In this document: one piece after another, positions 43,046 through 43,090 of the stretch
Layout of the letters: every line of letters begins with the position of its first letter
Numbering within the stretch: position 1 is the stretch's first letter
Assembly: GCF_016811235.1 (NCBI RefSeq)
Contig: NZ_JAFBID010000055.1
Span: forward strand, 1-43,090
Origin: Microvirga arabica
Lineage (GTDB): Bacteria > Pseudomonadota > Alphaproteobacteria > Rhizobiales > Beijerinckiaceae
Direction: 5' to 3'
Length of the DNA stretch: 43,090 nucleotides
The notes under the pieces: generated by a model
What the model was told of the DNA's origin: nothing
The model's input: only the letters and a program-made list of their open reading frames with translations
The model's database searches: none
Made by a program: the position numbers and the translations under genes

Positions 43046-43090
43046 CCGGCGTGCCTGATCCAGCCTCGGGCATCCTGTGCGGTGATGGTG

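Noticed and set aside
1..43090. tRNA or rRNA genes
   Set aside because: I looked for typical tRNA arms and conserved rRNA words and saw none; a dedicated scan could still find a divergent one.

Overview
The window is a GC-rich stretch of bacterial chromosome or large replicon. It looks alphaproteobacterial, probably Hyphomicrobiales and perhaps Methylobacteriaceae such as Microvirga or Methylobacterium. That assignment is an inference from the protein flavour (a DUF1127 protein, a dipeptide-type ABC operon, a nanE-nanK fusion, tandem glycine riboswitches, a DUF1194 protein) and from codon bias; no rRNA or other marker gene is present.

Layout. 1-2.6 kb: the C-terminal part of a XerD-like recombinase, then small unrecognised proteins and a DUF1127 protein. 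2.9-8.4 kb: a pterin carbinolamine dehydratase, a second degraded copy of the xerD 3' end, a LysR regulator divergent from a Tat-exported amidohydrolase, an ankyrin-repeat protein, an XRE regulator and a membrane-anchored coiled-coil protein. 8.9-10.4 kb: a promoter and tandem glycine riboswitch in front of a DadA-type amino-acid dehydrogenase. 10.6-12.7 kb: a graveyard holding glutamate dehydrogenase with its catalytic domain deleted, a LysR fragment and an aldehyde dehydrogenase fragment.

The centrepiece (12.8-27.2 kb) is an apparently intact sialic acid utilisation locus built as two divergent operons. The leftward operon reads gntR, a solute-binding protein, two permeases, nanA (lyase), two ATPases and nanM (mutarotase). 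The rightward operon reads two Gfo/Idh/MocA oxidoreductases, a nanE-nanK fusion, a SIS-domain glucosamine-6-phosphate deaminase and nagA. An imperfect inverted repeat between them is a likely operator. Together they would import sialic acid through a peptide-family (SatABCD-like) ABC transporter and convert it through ManNAc, ManNAc-6-P and GlcNAc-6-P to fructose-6-P. The paired oxidoreductases may feed modified sialic acids into the route.

27.2-36 kb: an IS630 remnant, a frameshifted DUF421 protein, a voltage-gated-type ion channel with an unusual filter, an SLC10A7-type symporter, a DUF1275 protein, a 50-residue membrane protein, a FadR-type regulator killed by two nonsense codons, an L,D-transpeptidase, an orphan second glycine riboswitch followed by a PBP1A fragment, a DUF1194 protein, a glyoxalase-fold protein and a DEDD exonuclease.

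36.3-42.3 kb is a zinc/cadmium efflux island: a P1B-type ATPase with a very His-rich linker, a MerR regulator lacking most metal ligands, a CDF exporter and an ArsR/SmtB sensor plus a degenerate partial copy. Matching ArsR-type inverted repeats lie in front of the ATPase and the CDF gene. The window ends with an HxlR regulator facing a truncated EamA transporter across two matching inverted repeats. The number of broken genes outside the nan and zinc loci suggests an accessory region undergoing turnover.
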